From assembly GCA_049340005.1 (NCBI GenBank), contig JBMPIY010000006.1: DNA of 64,000 nucleotides. One strand, written 5' to 3'. A program made the position numbers and the translations under genes. Within the stretch, counting starts at the first letter, position 1. The number at the start of each line of letters is the position of its first letter. The notes below the pieces were generated by a model. That model saw only the letters and a program-made list of their open reading frames with translations, had not been told where the DNA came from and ran no database searches. Positions 43,839 to 52,419 of this stretch are shown piece by piece. This stretch comes from CAXBDP01 sp963974465. Lineage in GTDB: Bacteria > Bacteroidota > Bacteroidia > Cytophagales > Cyclobacteriaceae.

Positions 43839-44844
43839 AATTATAAATATCGAACCACTCGGATTTCCTTGGAAAACCCAAGATCCATTTTTGTTTTGTG
43901 TCTACCATAGAGATGAATTCCCAAAAGGAAATGCAAAAATGGGCGTTGACCCTGAGCTTCGCAAAGGACGGAATGTAGGGCAAGATTTTGTGATAAAAGA
44001 CGGCTGGCGTATGTATCACGGGCAGAATATGCCCGGCTTTCCGTATCATCCGCACAGAGGCTTCGAGACCATCACCATCAATAAGGAAGGTGTGGTGGAT
44101 CATACAGATTCACTTGGTGCTGCGGGTCGGTTTATGGCAGGTGATGTACAATGGATGACTGCGGGTAGAGGAGTCCAGCATTCAGAGATGTTTCCTTTGG
44201 TAAATGAGGATAAAGGAAATCCATTAGAAATATTTCAAATCTGGCTCAACTTACCTAGAGCATCCAAAATGGTGGAGCCACATTTTAAGATGTTGTGGCG
44301 GGAGGATATACCAGTGGTTAAGCATAAAGATGAGGCTGATAAGACCACCACTGTACAGGTGATTGCAGGCAATATCAAAGACGTGAAAGCATTAGATCCA
44401 ACACCGGATTCTTGGGCAGCTAATCCAGCAAATGCAGTGGCAGTTTATACAGTGAAAATGGATGCCAATGCCGTTTGGACACTTCCCAAAAGCAACAAGG
44501 ATGCTCACCGAACGATCTTTTTCTACAAAGGCGAATCGGTAGAAATTGAAGGCAAAAGTGTTAAAGTAAATCATTTGGTGGAAGCTTTAGCTGGCGAGGA
44601 TATAAGCATACAAAACGGCAATCAGGAATCTTACTTTCTGATATTAGAAGGCAAACCTATAGGTGAACCTGTAGTGCAGCATGGGCCATTTGTGATGAAT
44701 ACCGCAGACGAAATACGCGAAACCATGCGCGAATACGGAAGAACGCAATTTGGTGGCTGGCCTTGGAAAGAAACCGAAGTAGCCCATCCAAGGGAGAAAG
44801 GCAGATTCGCTTTGCATAGTGATGGCAGAGAGGAAATTAAGTAA
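43831..44844 (+). CDS. Pirin family protein
   Basis: 337 residues, a bicupin. The metal-site motif HPHRGFET and the following HSEM segment, plus the MTAGRGVQHSEM block, are typical of pirins. Bacterial pirins are nuclear-factor-like cupins, some with quercetinase activity; the role here is unknown. The start overlaps the end of the frameshifted Fer4_19 gene by 8 bp, and the DUF5996 gene follows after 2 bp, so it sits within a tight operon of redox proteins. Confidence 0.93.
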   Translation: MSKIINIEPLGFPWKTQDPFLFCVYHRDEFPKGNAKMGVDPELRKGRNVGQDFVIKDGWRMYHGQNMPGFPYHPHRGFETITINKEGVVDHTDSLGAAGRFMAGDVQWMTAGRGVQHSEMFPLVNEDKGNPLEIFQIWLNLPRASKMVEPHFKMLWREDIPVVKHKDEADKTTTVQVIAGNIKDVKALDPTPDSWAANPANAVAVYTVKMDANAVWTLPKSNKDAHRTIFFYKGESVEIEGKSVKVNHLVEALAGEDISIQNGNQESYFLILEGKPIGEPVVQHGPFVMNTADEIRETMREYGRTQFGGWPWKETEVAHPREKGRFALHSDGREEIK

Positions 44845-44846
44845 TC

Positions 44847-45770
44847 ATGGAAGTGAAAAATAGCTTTTCAAATTGGCCGGTTCTGAATTTTGCTGAAATA
44901 AAAGATACGTATGAAACGCTTCATCAGTGGATTCAAATTGTAGGCAAAATCAGACTAAAAACCATGCCTTGGCAAAATCACTCTTGGCATGCGGCATTGT
45001 ACATCAGTACCCATGGATACTCTACTCATGGAATTCCCTATCAAGGGCGGCTTTTTCAGCTGGAATTTGATTTTAAGCAACACAAGCTTTTTATTGAATA
45101 CACCGATGAGGAAACCTTGAGTATAGATCTTCGACCCATGACAGTTGCAGATTTTTATTCCGAACTGTTTGAAAAGCTTTTGAGTATAGGCATCGATGTA
45201 AAAATACATGGAAGCCCAAACGAAATGGATCCTGCGATTCCTTTCAAGGATAATAAAATTAACAAGTCATATGATCCAAAAGTAGCTTATGATATATGGC
45301 AGGCAATGTTGAAAGCCAATAATGTTTTCAGCAAATTCAGAAGTGATTTTATAGGCAAGTGTAGTCCTGTGCACCTTTTTTGGGGAGCATTTGATTTGGC
45401 AGTGACTCGTTTTTCAGGTAATTCAGCTCCTTTGCACAAAGGGGGTGTTCCTAATATGCCTTTGGAAGTAATGCAGGAAGCATATTCTCAAGAAGTATTT
45501 AGTGCAGGTTTCTGGCCAGGCTCAAAAGATTTTCCTCCTGCTTTTTATACCTATATCTACCCAGCAAATCCTTATTTTGGCGAACAACAAGTGTTGCCAA
45601 AAGAGGCTTTTTACAGTAATGAAATGGGTGAATTTTTCCTTATGTACGAAGATGTCAGGAAATCAAAGGATCCCGAAGGCATGCTCAAGGCCTTTTTACA
45701 AAGCACCTATGAAGCTGCCGCAAATTTATCAAATTGGAATAGAAACGAATTAGAATTTAATTATGAGTGA
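44847..45770 (+). CDS. DUF5996 family protein
   Basis: 307 residues, soluble. The start (WPVLNFAEIKDTYETLHQWIQIVGKIRL) and the blocks NHSWHAALYIS, FDLAVTRFSG and FWPGSKDFPPAFYTYIYP are those of DUF5996, a family of unknown function rich in conserved His, Trp and aromatic residues. Its gene lies between pirin and the CDGSH-glutamate synthase-like gene with 2 bp and 8 bp junctions, implying coexpression. A metal- or flavin-linked role would suit the context but is not shown. Confidence 0.85.
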   Translation: MEVKNSFSNWPVLNFAEIKDTYETLHQWIQIVGKIRLKTMPWQNHSWHAALYISTHGYSTHGIPYQGRLFQLEFDFKQHKLFIEYTDEETLSIDLRPMTVADFYSELFEKLLSIGIDVKIHGSPNEMDPAIPFKDNKINKSYDPKVAYDIWQAMLKANNVFSKFRSDFIGKCSPVHLFWGAFDLAVTRFSGNSAPLHKGGVPNMPLEVMQEAYSQEVFSAGFWPGSKDFPPAFYTYIYPANPYFGEQQVLPKEAFYSNEMGEFFLMYEDVRKSKDPEGMLKAFLQSTYEAAANLSNWNRNELEFNYE

Positions 45771-47283
45771 ACCTAAGATAGCAGACAGAAAACCCAAAAA
45801 AGTAGAATTAGAAAAAGGAGAGGTGAAATATTGGTGTGCCTGTGGCTTAAGTAATAACCAGCCATTTTGCGATGGATCCCATAAAAGCACGGACATTACT
45901 CCAGTAAAATTTGAGGCTAAAGAGACAGGTGATGCTTACTTGTGTATGTGTAAGCGCACCAAGGATCAGCCCTATTGCGATGGGACACATTCCAAATTGA
46001 AGGATGAAGAAAAGAACGAAGAAAAATCATCCAATAATGGTAGTGTGGATTCAACCAAAGAGGAGCCCAATTTGGCTTTTATCAAAGCCTTAGCGAAAGA
46101 TGGACTCTCCAAAATGGGAAAGCATGGCGAAATGGCTGCGATGGGTGTACCGGGTCCGGAATTACCGCAATGGAAAGATATTCAAATTCTTGCTGCTCAA
46201 CTGGCAACCAAGCCTTTAATGGAAGATGTGGAAGTGGGTTCAGAACTCATTATTGGACCAAATGCTAAGAAGCCGTTAAAACTAGCTATTCCATTGTTTG
46301 TTTCGGATATGAGTTTTGGAGCTTTATCCGAGGAAGCAAAAATAGCTTTAGCGAAAGGAGCAGAATTAGCCGGTACAGGTATTTGCTCAGGTGAAGGCGG
46401 TATGTTAGATGAAGAGCAGCAGGCCAACTCCAAGTATTTCTATGAATTGGCTTCTGCTAAATTTGGCTTCGAGTGGGATAAACTCAAACGTGTTCAGGCA
46501 TTTCATTTTAAAGGAGGTCAGGGAGCAAAAACAGGAACAGGAGGGCATCTCTCAGGTAATAAGGTAGTGGGTAAAATTGCCGAGGTTCGCAAACTGGAAG
46601 AAGGAACTCCAGCCATTTCTCCTCCCACTTTTGAAGACTTGACAACAGTAGAAGATTTCAAAATTTTTGCAGACAAAGTTCGTGACCTCACAGGAGGTAT
46701 TCCCATTGGCTTCAAGCTTTCTGCCAATCATATTGAAGCAGATATACAGTTCGCCCTCGATGCAAGCGCAGATTACATCATTTTAGATGGCCGTGGTGGC
46801 GGAACAGGAGCAGCGCCATTACTTTTTCGAGATAATATCTCGGTTCCAACGATACCTGCCTTAGCAAGAGCCAGATATTATTTGGACAAAGTGGGTAGAA
46901 AGGATGTCACCTTAATTGCCACTGGTGGAATTCGAGTTCCAGCAGATTTCATCAAAGCTATGGCCTTGGGTGCCGATGGTGTGGCGTTGGCCAACTCCGC
47001 CATACAAGCAGTAGGCTGTGTAGCCGCCAGAATGTGCCATACGAACAATTGCCCTGCAGGTGTAGCTACACAAAAGCCGGAGTTAAGAAAGTTAATTGAT
47101 ATTGATAAATCGGCAAAGCAGCTACATAATTTCTTCTCTGCTTCTACAGAGCTAATGAAAGTAATGGCAAGAGCTTGCGGTCATAATCATTTGAATCAAT
47201 TCAATAAGAAAGATATCACTACCTGGAAAAAAGAGATGGCTGAGCTTGCTGGAATAAGCTACGCCGGATTTTTAAGTGAATAA
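45763..47283 (+). CDS. CDGSH iron-sulfur / glutamate synthase-like FMN fusion
   Basis: 506 residues. Two CDGSH iron-sulfur modules lie at the N-terminus (CACGLSNNQPFCDGSH near residue 25-42, CMCKRTKDQPYCDGTH near 66-82), joined by an acidic linker to a glutamate synthase-like FMN-binding barrel (FVSDMSFGALSEEAK, HFKGGQGAKTGTGGHLSG, DGRGGGTGAAP, ALGADGVALANSAIQAVGC, HTNNCPAGVATQ). It is not a complete GltB: the amidotransferase and ferredoxin-domain parts are missing. It is the last gene of the redox operon, before a terminator. Substrate unknown. Confidence 0.9.
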   Translation: MSEPKIADRKPKKVELEKGEVKYWCACGLSNNQPFCDGSHKSTDITPVKFEAKETGDAYLCMCKRTKDQPYCDGTHSKLKDEEKNEEKSSNNGSVDSTKEEPNLAFIKALAKDGLSKMGKHGEMAAMGVPGPELPQWKDIQILAAQLATKPLMEDVEVGSELIIGPNAKKPLKLAIPLFVSDMSFGALSEEAKIALAKGAELAGTGICSGEGGMLDEEQQANSKYFYELASAKFGFEWDKLKRVQAFHFKGGQGAKTGTGGHLSGNKVVGKIAEVRKLEEGTPAISPPTFEDLTTVEDFKIFADKVRDLTGGIPIGFKLSANHIEADIQFALDASADYIILDGRGGGTGAAPLLFRDNISVPTIPALARARYYLDKVGRKDVTLIATGGIRVPADFIKAMALGADGVALANSAIQAVGCVAARMCHTNNCPAGVATQKPELRKLIDIDKSAKQLHNFFSASTELMKVMARACGHNHLNQFNKKDITTWKKEMAELAGISYAGFLSE

Positions 47284-47300
47284 ACCACAATCGACTATTT

Positions 47301-47348
47301 AAAAGTGGGAGGTATAAGGAAGAACACCTTTTACCTCCCGCTTTTTTT
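47301..47348 (+). terminator. Terminator of the redox operon, built from octamer copies
   Basis: Stem AAAAGTGGGAGGT / ACCTCCCGCTTTT (one G-T pair) with an 18- to 19-base loop and a T run, 17 bp after the operon's last stop. One arm contains an exact GCGGGAGG octamer (minus strand, 47334-47341) and the other a one-base variant. Confidence 0.85.
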
Positions 47349-47424
47349 AAAGCGTAACTGTGCTATGCAGAGACTTGGAAATGATGCATAAAACAATTCA
47401 AAAAAACTTTGGGACTCCAAGAAA

Positions 47425-47468
47425 CAATTCTTAATTTTGAATTGTATCTAAAAGAGAATAATTCTCTT
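47425..47468. promoter_or_regulatory. Palindromic operator before the Fur/PerR gene
   Basis: A perfect 17-bp inverted repeat (AAGAGAAT-A-ATTCTCTT, 47452-47468) lies 10 bp before the regulator's ATG. A second inverted repeat, CAATTC-N8-GAATTG, is at 47425-47444. The first has the form of a PerR/Fur box (7-1-7 type), which suggests autoregulation and control of katG. Confidence 0.65.
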
Positions 47469-47478
47469 GAAAGAATTA

Positions 47479-47895
47479 ATGAGAAAGCAAGAACTAATAA
47501 ATAGGCTTAAGGAAAAACAGTTACGAGTAACTCCTCAACGGATTGCTATTTTAGAGGCAATCATCAAATTGAACAATCATCCAACGGCTGAGAATATAAT
47601 CACCTACATTAAGAAAAATCATCCAACCATCTCTATTGGAGCGGTTTATAAGATTTTGGATTCCTTGGTAGAAGCAGATTTGCTAAAGAGGGTAAAAACT
47701 GAAAATGGCATAATGCGCTACGATCCCTTCATCACTAAACATCATCATTTGTACTGTGCAGACTCTGACAAAATCGAGGATTATGAGGATGAAGAGTTAG
47801 ATCAAATTATTAGTGATTATTTCAAGAAAAAGGAAATCAAGAACTTTCAAATCAACGATATCAAACTTCAAATAAGCGGTAAATTTAAAAATTAA
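47479..47895 (+). CDS. Fur-family regulator, PerR-like
   Basis: About 138 residues from the ATG at 47479, chosen because the TTG at 47467 lies inside the operator. The N-terminal winged helix (RVTPQRIAILEAI, SIGAVYKILDSL) is followed by the dimerisation/metal domain with KHHHLYCADSDKIEDY. The Cys pairs of a structural zinc site are absent; only one Cys is seen in that region. Directly upstream of katG (9-bp gap), it fits a peroxide-sensing PerR role. That role is inferred from context. Confidence 0.9.
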   Translation: MRKQELINRLKEKQLRVTPQRIAILEAIIKLNNHPTAENIITYIKKNHPTISIGAVYKILDSLVEADLLKRVKTENGIMRYDPFITKHHHLYCADSDKIEDYEDEELDQIISDYFKKKEIKNFQINDIKLQISGKFKN

Positions 47896-47904
47896 CACTA
47901 GCAT

Positions 47905-50088
47905 ATGGAAAACATGAAAACTGGTAAATGCCCGGTAATGCATGGGGCAAATACCCAACATTCTTCGGACTCGGTAACAGGTTGGTGGCCTAAGGCCTTA
48001 AACTTTGACATCTTGCATCAGCATGATACCAAACCCAATCCTAATGACGATGGCTTTAACTACAAAGAGGCATTTTTGAAGTTAGACTTAGAAGCAGTAA
48101 AAAATGACTTAAAAACATTGATGACAGATAGCCAAGACTGGTGGCCTGCCGACTGGGGTCATTATGGGGGTTTGATGATTCGTATGGCTTGGCATGCTGC
48201 CGGTACCTACCGTGTAGCTGATGGTCGTGGAGGTAGCAATACTGGTAATCAGCGTTTTGCGCCACTTAATAGCTGGCCAGATAATGGTAACTTAGATAAA
48301 GCTCGCCGTCTATTATGGCCAATCAAAAAGAAGTATGGCAATAGCCTTTCTTGGGCAGACTTATATATCCTAGCGGGTAATATGGCTTATGAGTCTATGG
48401 GCTTCAAGACCTTTGGTTTTGCAGGTGGAAGAGAAGATATCTGGCATCCAGAAAAGGACATTAATTGGGGTAGTGAAAAAGAATGGCTAGCGGCAACTAA
48501 GAACAGATATTCTAATGACCAAGATCGAGCTTCTTTAGAGAATCCATTAGCAGCCGTGCAAATGGGATTGATCTACGTAAACCCAGAAGGTGTAGATGGT
48601 CAGCCTGATCCATTGAGAACTGCACATGATGTACGCGAGACATTCAAGCGTATGGCCATGAATGATGAGGAAACTGCTGCACTAACAGCGGGAGGTCATA
48701 CAGTAGGTAAGGCACATGGCAACGGTGATGCGAGTATTTTGGGTCAAGCACCAGAAGGTGGAGAAATCCACGATGCAGGTTTTGGCTGGATGAACCCAAC
48801 AGGAAAAGGTAATGCAGAAAATACAGTAACAAGTGGTTTGGAAGGTGCATGGACTACTACTCCAAACAAATGGAACCACACGTATTTCCATCTATTGTTA
48901 AATCACGAATGGGAGACGAAGAAAAGTCCGGCAGGAGCATGGCAATGGGAACCGATAAATATCGCTGAAGAGGATAAGCCATTTGATGCTCATATTCCTA
49001 ATGTTCGTAGAAATCCAATTATGACGGATGCGGATATGGCAATGAAAATGGATCCTGAATATAGAAAGCATATTGAGCGTTTTGCCAAGGATCCAGCATA
49101 TTTTGCCGATGTATTTGCAAGAGCTTGGTTCAAGTTAACTCACCGTGATTTGGGACCAAAAAGCCGTTACCTAGGAGCTGATACACCACAGGAAGACCTT
49201 ATCTGGCAAGATCCAATCCCTACAGTAGATTATACACTCTCAGAAGCTGAGATTGAAGAATTGAAAAGCAAATTGTTGAATAGCGGACTTTCTAGTACCG
49301 AGCTAATCAATACTGCATGGGATAGCGCAAGAACTTTCCGTCAATCAGACTACAGAGGTGGTGCAAATGGCGGTAGAATTCGTTTAGCTCCACAGAAATT
49401 CTGGGAAGGCAATGAGCCTCAAAGATTGGAGAAAGTGCTTAATAAGCTAACTGAAATCCAGGCAGGATTAAGCAAAAAAGTGAGTATCGCAGACTTAATT
49501 GTATTGGGTGGTACTGCTGCTGTAGAGAAAGCTGCCAAAGATGCTGGTGTAGATGTGAAAGTGCCATTCGCGCCAGGTAGAGGTGATGCAACTGCAGAAA
49601 TGACTGAAGTAGATTCTTTCCAATATTTAGAGCCTGTTCATGATGGTTTCAGAAACTGGGTGAAAAAGAGCTATGCAGTAGAGCCTGAAGAATTGCTTTT
49701 GGATAGAGCTCAATTAATGGGCTTAACAGCTCCTGAAATGACTGTGTTGATTGGTGGTATGCGTGTATTAGGCACAAACCATGGCGGCACCAAGCATGGA
49801 GTATTCACAGATCGGGTAGGCGTACTTAGCAACGATTTCTTCGTGAACCTTACCGATATGAGCTATAGCTGGAAGCCAGTTGGAGAAAACCTCTACAATA
49901 TTGTAGAAAGAAAAACTGGAGCACTTAAGTGGACAGCTACAAGAATAGACTTAGTATTTGGTTCAAATTCTATTTTGCGTTCTTATGCTGAACTTTACGC
50001 TCAAGATGATAACAAAGAGAAGTTTGTAAGAGACTTCGTAAGCGCTTGGACTAAAGTGATGAACGCTGATCGTTTCGATATCAAATAA
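47905..50088 (+). CDS. katG: Catalase-peroxidase KatG
   Basis: 727 residues, full length. The N-terminal domain holds the distal Arg-Trp-His motif (RMAWHAAGTYR), the proximal heme His (GGHTVGKAHG) and the Tyr/Met partners of the crosslinked Trp (GLIYVNPEG, RMAMNDEE). The degenerate C-terminal domain is intact. KatG removes hydrogen peroxide. It follows the PerR-like gene closely and ends at a strong terminator, making a peroxide-response unit. Confidence 0.98.
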   Translation: MENMKTGKCPVMHGANTQHSSDSVTGWWPKALNFDILHQHDTKPNPNDDGFNYKEAFLKLDLEAVKNDLKTLMTDSQDWWPADWGHYGGLMIRMAWHAAGTYRVADGRGGSNTGNQRFAPLNSWPDNGNLDKARRLLWPIKKKYGNSLSWADLYILAGNMAYESMGFKTFGFAGGREDIWHPEKDINWGSEKEWLAATKNRYSNDQDRASLENPLAAVQMGLIYVNPEGVDGQPDPLRTAHDVRETFKRMAMNDEETAALTAGGHTVGKAHGNGDASILGQAPEGGEIHDAGFGWMNPTGKGNAENTVTSGLEGAWTTTPNKWNHTYFHLLLNHEWETKKSPAGAWQWEPINIAEEDKPFDAHIPNVRRNPIMTDADMAMKMDPEYRKHIERFAKDPAYFADVFARAWFKLTHRDLGPKSRYLGADTPQEDLIWQDPIPTVDYTLSEAEIEELKSKLLNSGLSSTELINTAWDSARTFRQSDYRGGANGGRIRLAPQKFWEGNEPQRLEKVLNKLTEIQAGLSKKVSIADLIVLGGTAAVEKAAKDAGVDVKVPFAPGRGDATAEMTEVDSFQYLEPVHDGFRNWVKKSYAVEPEELLLDRAQLMGLTAPEMTVLIGGMRVLGTNHGGTKHGVFTDRVGVLSNDFFVNLTDMSYSWKPVGENLYNIVERKTGALKWTATRIDLVFGSNSILRSYAELYAQDDNKEKFVRDFVSAWTKVMNADRFDIK

Positions 50089-50129
50089 GTCTTGAACTTA
50101 CTTTAATAGGCCAAGGCCAAATAAATTTT

Positions 50130-50164
50130 AAACCGAGGGAGATTTTCTTCCTCGGTTTTTTTTT
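50130..50164 (+). terminator. katG terminator
   Basis: Stem AAACCGAGG / CCTCGGTTT with an 11-base loop and a run of nine or more T residues, 42 bp after the katG stop. It marks the left edge of the native segment; REP sequences begin immediately after. Confidence 0.9.
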
Positions 50165-50176
50165 ATGACCCTTTCT

Positions 50177-50906
50177 GTTCGGGATTGTAACCCTGTTCGG
50201 GATTTCCAAATCCCGAACCTTGATACTATGGATTTGTAATCCATGTTTTAAAATTATCCAAATTTCACTTGCTATAAAATTCGGATAATACTAATTTGAA
50301 AGTCAAGCATTTAAATGTCTTTTCATGTCGTTTGCTTATCGTATTTATGATCAACATGAGATATACTTTGTCACTTTTACAGTACGTCAATGGGTAGATG
50401 TTTTTACCAGAAGTGAGTATATTGAAATTCTGCTAGAAAATCTTCGGTATTGCCAGCAGAACAAAGGGTTAAAAATTTATTCATGGGTGGTTATGTCAAA
50501 TCACTGTCACTTAATAGTACGCACCGAAGGTCATAAGTTGAGTGATGTTATCCGAGATTTCAAAAAGTTTACAGCTAAAGCAATTGTAAATGCTATTGAA
50601 GAAAATACCAAAGAAAGCCGGAAGCGGTGGTTATTATGGTTGCTGAAAAAGGAAGAACAGGTCGTTTTCTGGAAAGAGGGATATCATGGTGTAGAAATCA
50701 GTGATCAAAATATATTTGATTCAAAATTGACCTATATTCACTTAAACCCAGTAAGAGCAGGATTAGTAGAGAAAGAGGAGGAGTATTTGTGGAGCAGTTG
50801 TGCGGATCTTTATGGTGTACGAAAAGGGGCATTGGAGTTGGAGTTAATTTAAGGCTTCGGATTACAAATCCGAATTATCAGGAATTCGACATTGCAAATG
50901 TCGAAT
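50177..50906 (+). mobile_element. RAYT element: transposase gene with flanking REP halves
   Basis: The REP-associated tyrosine transposase gene is bounded by palindromic half-units. On the left are a diverged copy at 50177-50192, hairpin a at 50196-50217 (TTCGGGATTT-CC-AAATCCCGAA arms) and hairpin b at 50229-50243 (TGGATTTGTAATCCA). On the right are hairpin c at 50857-50875 (CGGATTACAAATCCG core) and hairpin d at 50884-50906 (ATTCGACATT...AATGTCGAAT). Elsewhere in the island the same a-b-c-d order occurs without a gene, so this copy appears to be the gene-bearing master element. Confidence 0.8.
50325..50852 (+). CDS. REP-associated tyrosine transposase (RAYT, Y1/HUH)
   Basis: 175 residues of the Y1 transposase (TnpA_REP) family. 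The metal-binding HUH motif is SNHCHLIV near residue 64, and the catalytic Tyr is in the LTYIHLNPVRAGLV segment near residue 140. The N-terminal YFVTFTVRQWVD strand is typical. RAYT proteins cut and join single-stranded REP hairpins. It is flanked by REP half-units that match other units within 3 kb, so it is probably their source. Activity cannot be judged, but both motifs are intact. Confidence 0.93.
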   Translation: MSFAYRIYDQHEIYFVTFTVRQWVDVFTRSEYIEILLENLRYCQQNKGLKIYSWVVMSNHCHLIVRTEGHKLSDVIRDFKKFTAKAIVNAIEENTKESRKRWLLWLLKKEEQVVFWKEGYHGVEISDQNIFDSKLTYIHLNPVRAGLVEKEEEYLWSSCADLYGVRKGALELELI

Positions 50907-50919
50907 AGGTAAATTCCTG

Positions 50920-51041
50920 TTCGGGATTTCCAAATCCCGAACCTTGATACTATGGATTTGTAATCCACCTTTTTAAAGTTTTTTGAGCTTAACGGATTAC
51001 AAATCCGAATTATCAAGAATTCGATATTGCAAATGTCGAAT
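50920..51041. repeat. Complete REP unit (a-b-c-d) without transposase
   Basis: Hairpin a at 50920-50941, b at 50953-50967, a roughly 25-bp linker containing TTTTTAAAGTTTTTTGAGC, hairpin c at 50993-51007 and hairpin d at 51019-51041. The order equals the two flanks of the RAYT gene joined together, as in a non-autonomous derivative. Confidence 0.85.
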
Positions 51042-51057
51042 AGTGGGTGATGCCATA

Positions 51058-51744
51058 TTACCCATTGAGTATTTGAGTGATTTTTTCTTCTACAATAGGC
51101 ATTCTTTCTTCTCGCATTAGTGGATGAATGTGTGCTGTTAATACCTCCTGCAAAAGACCTTTTTGAATAAGCTTTTCCAATTGTTCTTTTATAAAAGTAG
51201 TAACAAGGATTTCATCATTGGCAATTTCCTCTACAATACGAATGCGGTTATCAAGAATATGGACAATATCTTCTATATCGTGACTGGTTCGGTAATCCTT
51301 TCCACGATTGTTAAACGCTTCGAATTTTGTAGCCAAATAGCATGGTGCAGATAAAATTTTCACTTCCTGTTCCTTTGCTTTTGCAGACCATAGATTTTCA
51401 AACCCAATTTTATACCATCGGTTTGCCGGACCTAATGGCCCATCTTCGCTAGACATAATATCTACTGGAATATCATTGTACTTGAAACTACAAATGGCAT
51501 GGCCAAAGGGATCGGGATGAAAACCAAGGACTCCTAATCTTTCTTGCACTTCTTGCCAATGGCTGAGGTTGATGATATTCAATGTTAAATCAACATCTTG
51601 TGTAGGTCGTACTTCATCGGCTGCTGGATCATCAGTATATAAACTCACCACTGCTCCACCTACAAAAACCATGTTTTGATTGAGATCTTGCAATGCTTCA
51701 GCAATTTCAGCTACTACTGCAATATTTATCGTTCTATTCTCCAA
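51058..51744 (-). CDS. AbiEii-like nucleotidyltransferase (putative toxin)
   Basis: 228 residues. A nucleotidyltransferase-fold N-terminus is visible: VGGAVVSLY near 28-36, then RPTQDVDLTLNI with the catalytic-type DxD, and an IPVDIMS strand. The helical C-terminal half resembles AbiEii/AbiGii-type and related nucleotidyltransferases. Its gene overlaps the upstream helix-turn-helix gene by 11 bp. Such pairs act as toxin-antitoxin or phage-abortive systems, though that role is inferred. It lies between REP units in the island. Confidence 0.75.
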   Translation of the reverse strand: MENRTINIAVVAEIAEALQDLNQNMVFVGGAVVSLYTDDPAADEVRPTQDVDLTLNIINLSHWQEVQERLGVLGFHPDPFGHAICSFKYNDIPVDIMSSEDGPLGPANRWYKIGFENLWSAKAKEQEVKILSAPCYLATKFEAFNNRGKDYRTSHDIEDIVHILDNRIRIVEEIANDEILVTTFIKEQLEKLIQKGLLQEVLTAHIHPLMREERMPIVEEKITQILNG

Positions 51745-52258
51745 GACCTAAACGTTTATTGAGTTCTACTACTGCTAGTTCCCTTTCTCTTACTCGACCT
51801 ACTCGCAAGGCATCTGCCAAGGCCAACAATTCATGTAGTTTTTCATCTTTTAAAGCAGCCTCAGGAACGGAAGGATATAAAGGCTGTATGCTGTGTCCGC
51901 GCACTGTTCCTTTGCCATAGGGCCATACATAATTTTCGGTGCTTTGTATTTGTGCTTTTAAGGGTAGTGCTGAATGTGAAGTTGGTACACCTCTTACTAC
52001 GGCTCCTGGTTTTTGAGGGAATACATAGCGCAAACCATATTGCAAAAATTCCATCAAACCCAGTTTCATCACTGTTTTGCCATTTGGAGCAAGTAAGTCT
52101 GCATACTTGCAACGGGCTACCCCTTCACTCACTTCCGACTGGCTTAATCCTAAGGCCTCAGCTACTGTTTTTTGATTCCAGGAAGGATGGTCATCACTTA
52201 CTATTTTCAGTAAGAGTAGTACATCTTGCGGTTTAAGTTGTTGGCCTTGTGACTTCAT
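51734..52258 (-). CDS. Winged-helix DNA-binding protein (putative antitoxin/regulator)
   Basis: 174 residues. A helix-turn-helix (WNQKTVAEALGLSQSEVSEGV, residues 27-47) is followed by a region with no named domain and a helical C-terminus (KLHELLALADALRVGRVRERE). It precedes and overlaps the nucleotidyltransferase gene. Two large palindromes, both with the core TATCGCGATA, lie directly upstream of its start, the expected sign of a negatively autoregulated antitoxin. It resembles AbiEi in layout but not clearly in sequence. Confidence 0.75.
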   Translation of the reverse strand: MKSQGQQLKPQDVLLLLKIVSDDHPSWNQKTVAEALGLSQSEVSEGVARCKYADLLAPNGKTVMKLGLMEFLQYGLRYVFPQKPGAVVRGVPTSHSALPLKAQIQSTENYVWPYGKGTVRGHSIQPLYPSVPEAALKDEKLHELLALADALRVGRVRERELAVVELNKRLGLGE

Positions 52259-52266
52259 TCGATTTT

Positions 52267-52292
52267 ATATTGCGTATCGCGATATGCAATAT
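52267..52292. promoter_or_regulatory. 26-bp palindromic operator, proximal
   Basis: An inverted repeat with one mismatch centred on TATCGCGATA (52275-52284), with arms extending through TTGC/GCAA to ATAT. It begins 9 bp upstream of the helix-turn-helix gene start. Its centre is 65 bp from that of the second palindrome. Confidence 0.75.
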
Positions 52293-52332
52293 TACGGAAT
52301 AATCTGAAGTTTTAAGCAATATTATACAATTA

Positions 52333-52356
52333 TATCGCATATCGCGATATGCGATA
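52333..52356. promoter_or_regulatory. 24-bp perfect palindromic operator, distal
   Basis: A perfect inverted repeat around TATCGCGATA (52340-52349) with arms TATCGCA / TGCGATA. It shares its core with the proximal site. The two probably bind the same regulator. The DNA between them is AT-rich and is a likely promoter. Confidence 0.78.
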
Positions 52357-52419
52357 ATTTTTTATAAATCTTACTCCGCTTTTGGAAAAAGATTGGAGAG
52401 GAAACTTTTTTGAGCTTAT

